A stretch of 64,000 nt of DNA, from assembly GCA_035578905.1 (NCBI GenBank), contig JAQJVL010000304.1, positions 740,501 to 804,500 of the forward strand, read 5' to 3'. A program made the position numbers and the translations under genes. Of the stretch, positions 59,101 to 64,000 are shown one piece after another. The notes under the pieces were generated by a model. The model was not told where the DNA came from, made no database searches, and saw only the letters and a program-made list of their open reading frames with translations. This stretch comes from Stictocephala bisonia (Eukaryota > Arthropoda > Insecta > Hemiptera > Membracidae). How positions within the stretch are numbered: the stretch's first letter is position 1; the number at the start of each line of letters is the position of its first letter.

Positions 59101-60396
59101 TTCTGATAGATCATTTATATATTTACGAACACTCAGACCGTCCATTTACAAATAGGTCCAGTATTACGTATTTCTATATAATTAATGTGAGATGGCATCC
59201 AGTGATAACTAACAAGTGTAAGAATGAAATAGTTATTGTTGTTTTAGTTTAAAGGCAACTATTTACCCAAATATGACACGATCTATCCCAACGTATAGGT
59301 CCCTTATTTATGTATTCTCACCATGCTGTGAACGTTTCCCTTGTGAATGACTCACTTGAGTATTCAGTCAGTGTTTCTTCTCTGATCCTCATTCTCCTTC
59401 CAATTTACTTCAACTCCAATTTGTTGATCAATTAACCTGTACCTATCAATTTTCTCTACAAACTATCTTTCATTCCGGCTACGTTAAAAAATAATTCATA
59501 ATACAACATTAACTTGGCTAATAAATATAAAAAAAATACGAATTTTTTAATTATATTGTAAATATATATTTTATGTTAGTTATTGCGAAGTGAACAGTAA
59601 CAAAATTATAGGTTTGAAGAAAGAGAGAAAGAAGAAAAATCACTTGCCGGTACTCAGATTATTTTAAACCTTTTATTTAAAGAAAAAAGATTTTCTGTGT
59701 TGGTCTAAAAACAAATATTTTAGAATGTCAGTTTTGTTGTGTACCATAACTTATTAGGGTGTTTTTATTTTTTTCATAAACAGGTCAATATTTAAAAAAA
59801 ATGATAAAAAACCGTACAGTATTTTGAAGAAACAATTAAGCCTATACAAACACGAACGTTTTTAGCTTTTATTCCTACTTGATTTTATTTTTTTACTTAA
59901 AATTGAAAGTTCATCCTAAATATCGATTGTTATTTAACATGAGACGTATGTAACATTAATTTGCTAAATACATTTTATCAGTATTGTGCACAAATTATAA
60001 ATTTACCTCTGTGACTATCTGTAATAATTCTTCAGAACTGATGTAGTTCTAATAACACTCATTACAGTATTTTCGTAGTACCCACGTCATACTTGTTGAT
60101 AAAATATCAACTTTACTCGTAGTCATTTGCGTGAATTCAATGATAAAATATTGTGAAATATTATAACAATCTCACATTGAGAGAAATTTGTTTGAGACTG
60201 AATGAAAAATTTAATTATAGAACATCCAATTATACATTAAAATATTGCAATTATATAAAGATATCCCAATTCTTGGTTTTTGTTTGAATTGTCCAGAACC
60301 AGTGACTAATTTCCATTAAACAGACCCGTTGTCTATAGATTCTATTCATACAATCAATAGTTAATAAATGAACACTGTAAAACCCCTTATGATGTA
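56139..60396. other. AT-rich stretch without a recognisable gene
   Basis: No gene or element was recognised. An A-rich (AAAT)n stretch occurs near 57185-57208. Confidence 0.5.
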
Positions 60397-60688
60397 AAAC
60401 CCGTGATAAGCTTGGGTGGCCACCTACCATGATCTTGCTGGTTGTATATGTTATCAAGTTGGGCAGCAGCAACCCATGATATACTTGAGTAGCAACTTGG
60501 ATAGCCTCCCGTGATAAATTTGGATAGTAAACATGTTCAGCTTAGTGAAACCCCAAGGTACTATTTGTCATCAGCTTGGGTAGCACCATGATGAAGTTTG
60601 GTAGCTACCCATGATTAACTTGGGTAGTACCCGTGATTAACTTTGGTACCCACCTGTTAACAGCTTGAGTAACATCCGTGATAAATAC
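60397..60688 (+). repeat. Degenerate ~23-bp tandem array
   Basis: Nine or ten imperfect units follow the pattern CCCRTGATAAACTTGGGTAG with a 2-4 base spacer. Clear units start near 60398, 60474, 60508, 60586, 60608, 60630 and 60677. A minus-strand 73-codon frame (60472-60251) overlaps only its left end and is not supported as a gene. Confidence 0.7.
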
Positions 60689-60796
60689 TTATCCGTAAAT
60701 AGTACTTGCATGACTGTGATAGTTTAATATTTATATTATGTTTCTTATCGAAACTACATATATTTGTGTACGGAAGGCTACATAGTGTTCATTTAT

Positions 60797-60830
60797 CCTG
60801 TGGCATGACACCGGTAAGTCGTGCCACAGG
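60797..60830. repeat. 13-bp hairpin upstream of the 43-bp array
   Basis: CCTGTGGCATGAC (60797-60809) pairs with GTCGTGCCACAGG (60818-60830) with one G-T mismatch and an 8-base loop. It lies 65 bases left of the large array and is GC-rich relative to the region. Confidence 0.8.
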
Positions 60831-60894
60831 GTAAGGGCATTACACCTAGTCGTAATGAGCATTACCACTATTTAACAGGGTATTCAATCAACTG

Positions 60895-62917
60895 GTTAGA
60901 AGTATGAGTGGACATTGTGGTACTAACCTCATCAAGTGTTAGAAGTATGAGTGGACATTGTGGTACTAACATCATCAAGTGTTAGAAGTATGAGTGGACA
61001 TTGTGGTACTAACCTCATCAAGTGTTAGAAGTATGAGTGGACATTGTGGTACTAACCTCATCAACTGGTTAGAAGTATGAGTGGACATTGTGGTACTAAC
61101 CTCATCAAGTGTTAGAAGTATGAGTGGACATTGTGGTACTAACCTCATCAAGTGTTAGAAGTATGAGTGGACATTGTGGTACTATCATCAAGTGTTAGAA
61201 GTATGAGTGGACATTGTGGTACTAACATCATCAAGTTTTAGAAGTATGAGTGGACATTGTAGTACTAACATCAATAAGTGTTAGAAGTATGAGTGGACAT
61301 TGTGGTACTAACATCATCAAGTGTTAGAAGTATGAGTGGACATTGTGGTACTAACATCAATAAGTGTTAGAATTATGAGTGGACATTGTGGTACGAACAT
61401 CATCAAGTGTTAGAAGTATGAGTGGACATTGTGGTACTAACATCATAAAGTGTTAGAAGTATGAGTGGACATTGTGGTACTAACCTCATCAAGTGTTAGA
61501 AGTATGAGTGGACATTGTAGTACTAACCCCATCAAGTGTTAGAAGTATGAGTGGACATTGTGGTACTAACCTCATCAAGTGTTAGAAGTATGAGTGGACA
61601 TTGTGATACTAACGTCATCAAGTGTTAGAAGTATGAGTGGACATTGTGGTACTAACCTCATCAAGTGTTAGAAGTATGAGTGGACATTGTGGTACTAACA
61701 TCATCAAGTGTTAGAAGTATGAGTGGACATTGTGGTACTAACGTCATCAAGTGTTAGAAGTATGAGTGGACATTGTGGTACTAACCTCATCAAGTGTTAG
61801 AAGTATGAGTGGACATTGTGGTACTAACATCATCAAGTGTTAGAAGTATGAGTGGACATTGTGGTACTAACCTCATCAAGTGTTAGAAGTATGAGTGGAC
61901 ATTGTGGTACTAACCTCATCAAGTGTTAGAAGTATGAGTGGACCTTGTGGTACTAACCTCATCAAGTGTTAGAAGTATGAGTGGACATTGTGGTACTAAC
62001 ATCATCAAGTGTTAGAAGTATGAGTGGACATTGTGGTACTAACATCAATAAGTGTTAGAAGTATGAGTGGACATTGTGGTACTAACCTCATCAAGTGTTA
62101 GAAGTATGAGTGGATATTGTGGTACTAACCTCATCAAGTGTTAGAAGTATGAGTGGACATTGTGGTACTATCCTCATCAAGTGTTAGAAGTATGAGTGGA
62201 CATTGTAGTACTAACATCATCAAGTGTTAGAAGTATGAGTGGACATTGTGGTACTAACCTCATTAAGTGTTAGAAGTATGAGTGGACATTGTGGTACTAA
62301 CATCATCAAGTGTTAGAAGTATGAGTGGACATTGTGGTACTAACCTCATCAAGTGTTAGAAGTATGAGTGGACATTGTGGTACTAACCTCATCAAGTGTT
62401 AGAAGTATGAGTGGACATTGTGGTACTAACCTCATCAAGTGTTAGAAGTATGAGTGGACATTGTAGTACTAACCTCATCAAGTGTTAGAAGTATGGGTGG
62501 ACATTGTGGTAATAACCTCATCAAGTGTTAGAAGTATGAGTGGACATTGTGGTACTAACCTCATCAAGTGTTAGAAGTATGAGTGGACATTGTGGTACTA
62601 ACGTCATCAAGTGTTAGAAGTATGAGTGGACATTGTGGTACTAACGTCATCAAGTGTTAGAAGTATGAGTGGACATTGTGGTACTAACGTCATCAAGTGT
62701 TAGAAGTATGAGTGGACATTATGGTACTAACCTCATGAAGTGTTAGAAGTATGAGTGGACATTGTGGTACTAACCTCATCAAGTGTTAGAAGTATGAGTG
62801 GACATTGTGGTACTAACCTCATCAAGTGTTAGAAGTATGAGTGGACATTGTGGTACTAACCTCATCAAGTGTTAGAAGTATGAGTGGACATTGTGGTACT
62901 AACCTCATCAAGTGTTA
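60895..62917 (+). repeat. 43-bp satellite/minisatellite array, about 47 copies
   Basis: The unit runs GTTAGAAGTATGAGTGGACA, TTGTGGTACTAACCTCATCA, AGT. Copies are highly homogeneous. The main variable position follows GGTACTAAC, where CTCATC, ATCATC, GTCATC and ATCAAT forms alternate; three GTCATC units lie in succession near 62600-62690. One unit near 61180 lacks three bases. CTAAC at the end of one unit and GTTAG at the start of the next form a 5-bp stem over a 10-base loop at every junction. There are no unique spacers, so it is not a CRISPR array, and no frame stays open. Homogeneity implies recent expansion or ongoing exchange. Confidence 0.97.
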
Positions 62918-64000
62918 CTTAATTATGTGCTTCATTTAACTAGAAGCAAGCTTATAATCAGCTGACACAATCTTGACTGGTTCCAGTTCTTCAATCAAAC
63001 AAATATTTGTTCACTGTTGTTTTCCTTTTTATTTCATTGAAGTCTGGAAGTTTCAATTCTTTTCAAGACTATGTAAGTTCTACCATAGGATATGATGTTT
63101 CATCATGTTTTCTATGCTGTAAGAATTGTGTGGTTATTTAATCGTAAATTAATATTTTATATAAGCATCCAAGGAATGTTTTATTGTTTTATGAACAATC
63201 AGAGCCAAATTTTGGTGGAAAACAAGAACTAACTATATTTAGCAATTAAAACAAATAATTCCTTTTGTTTTTAACCATTCATTTGTGATGCAGCATGCAA
63301 ATATTATTAGCTTAAACATTTCTAAGAATTGTTTAAAAGTGAGGATGACTCAATATTTTGAACATATAGTTTGTTGGGCCCATGGTGACTTATAATCAAT
63401 AATACAAGAAATACAAAATAAAATTATTCAAGCTTGATACTGGACGAACGTGTAAGCAAATACTATTCAATTTAGGAACGCAAAATCCTTATATCAGTTT
63501 GAAAAGAAGTGATTAAATCAAAGGGAACTACTTCGTAAGAGTGTCTTATTCCAGAAAAACATCTGAGAAACCAAAAGAGCTCATCTTGAAAGCACTGGCT
63601 ATCTGGATGTTCTTTTTAAAGAAATAAACATAATGCGTGATCATTATAAGATGTCTCCTTTTCCGCTATTTACAATCTTTACAACAAAGTTTTCTGTCTT
63701 CTATTGAATGGTTTACGATTTGTTATTTTATAGCAAATTCTATTATGGTATTAAACATGAATGTATTGACGAAATGCCCACTTCAACCTCTCTCAGTTAT
63801 ACAGTATTTCCTGTAAATCTTGATACTTCTAGATCATTCACCGGCACACTACGATGCTCGACAAGGCGTTGATATAGCTAACATAAACCCATTCCCATAA
63901 TATTTATTCAGTCTTTATTAGAGAAATTTCACTATAGAGAGTTGATTTAATTAAAACGAGGTCAGTACATTTGTTGCTTCTCTGTTTGAGATAGGTATAT
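62918..64000. other. AT-rich stretch without a recognisable gene
   Basis: Unique-looking DNA to the end of the window. No open frame, RNA gene or repeat was recognised. Confidence 0.5.

Noticed and set aside
60895..62917. CRISPR-like regular repeat array
   Set aside because: Repeats are contiguous 43-bp units with no unique spacers, no cas genes, and the DNA is eukaryotic in character.

Overview
This window looks like AT-rich, gene-poor nuclear DNA from an arthropod, probably an insect. The evidence is indirect: about 70% A+T, a non-LTR retrotransposon of arthropod type, a PIF/Harbinger fossil with a MADF domain, TA-flanked Tc1/mariner-type MITEs, and a short TTAGG-type (insect telomeric) motif. 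I saw no bacterial operon structure and no intact host gene. The only possible host coding signals are a 40-bp candidate micro-exon at the left edge (407-446) and a CpG-bearing, promoter-like patch near 54.2-54.5 kb. The remainder reads as intergenic or giant-intron DNA.

Layout. 0-5 kb: candidate micro-exon, AT-rich DNA and two strong hairpins. 5.01-5.85 kb: a PIF/Harbinger-type element with TTA target-site duplications and a broken MADF reading frame. 6.84-7.0 kb: a tRNA-derived SINE head. 12.7-14.4 kb: diverged direct repeats and a 165-bp tandem duplication. 15.46-16.66 kb: a foldback element with ~290-bp terminal arms and an extra tandem copy of its right arm. 16.8-17.26 and 25.54-26.08 kb: two inverted copies of a second MITE family. 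29.9 kb: one recognisable end of a third CAGGG-ended element. 30.8, 41.7 and 46.0 kb: three dispersed loci of one ~30-bp minisatellite, the last inverted. 32.76-35.47 kb: a 5'-truncated CR1/L2-group LINE on the minus strand with an intact reverse transcriptase. 39.36-40.52 kb: a 41-bp minisatellite interrupted by a 211-bp MITE with a perfect TA target duplication. 49.65-50.24 kb: a ~156-bp tandem repeat. 54.0-54.9 kb: promoter-like patch, and a minus-strand short frame with a possible 3' end. 60.4-62.9 kb: a degenerate ~23-bp array, a hairpin, and a ~2-kb array of about 47 copies of a 43-bp unit.

The sequence is best read as layered mobile and satellite DNA. Several short elements share a TA-CAGGG terminus, so related Tc1/mariner-type transposases may have moved them. 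The LINE is the only long coding sequence. Most other open frames are chance openings or frames running through repeats. I found no convincing new multi-gene system. The most informative items are the dated MITE insertion in the 41-bp minisatellite, the asymmetric foldback cluster, the MADF fossil and the 43-bp array.
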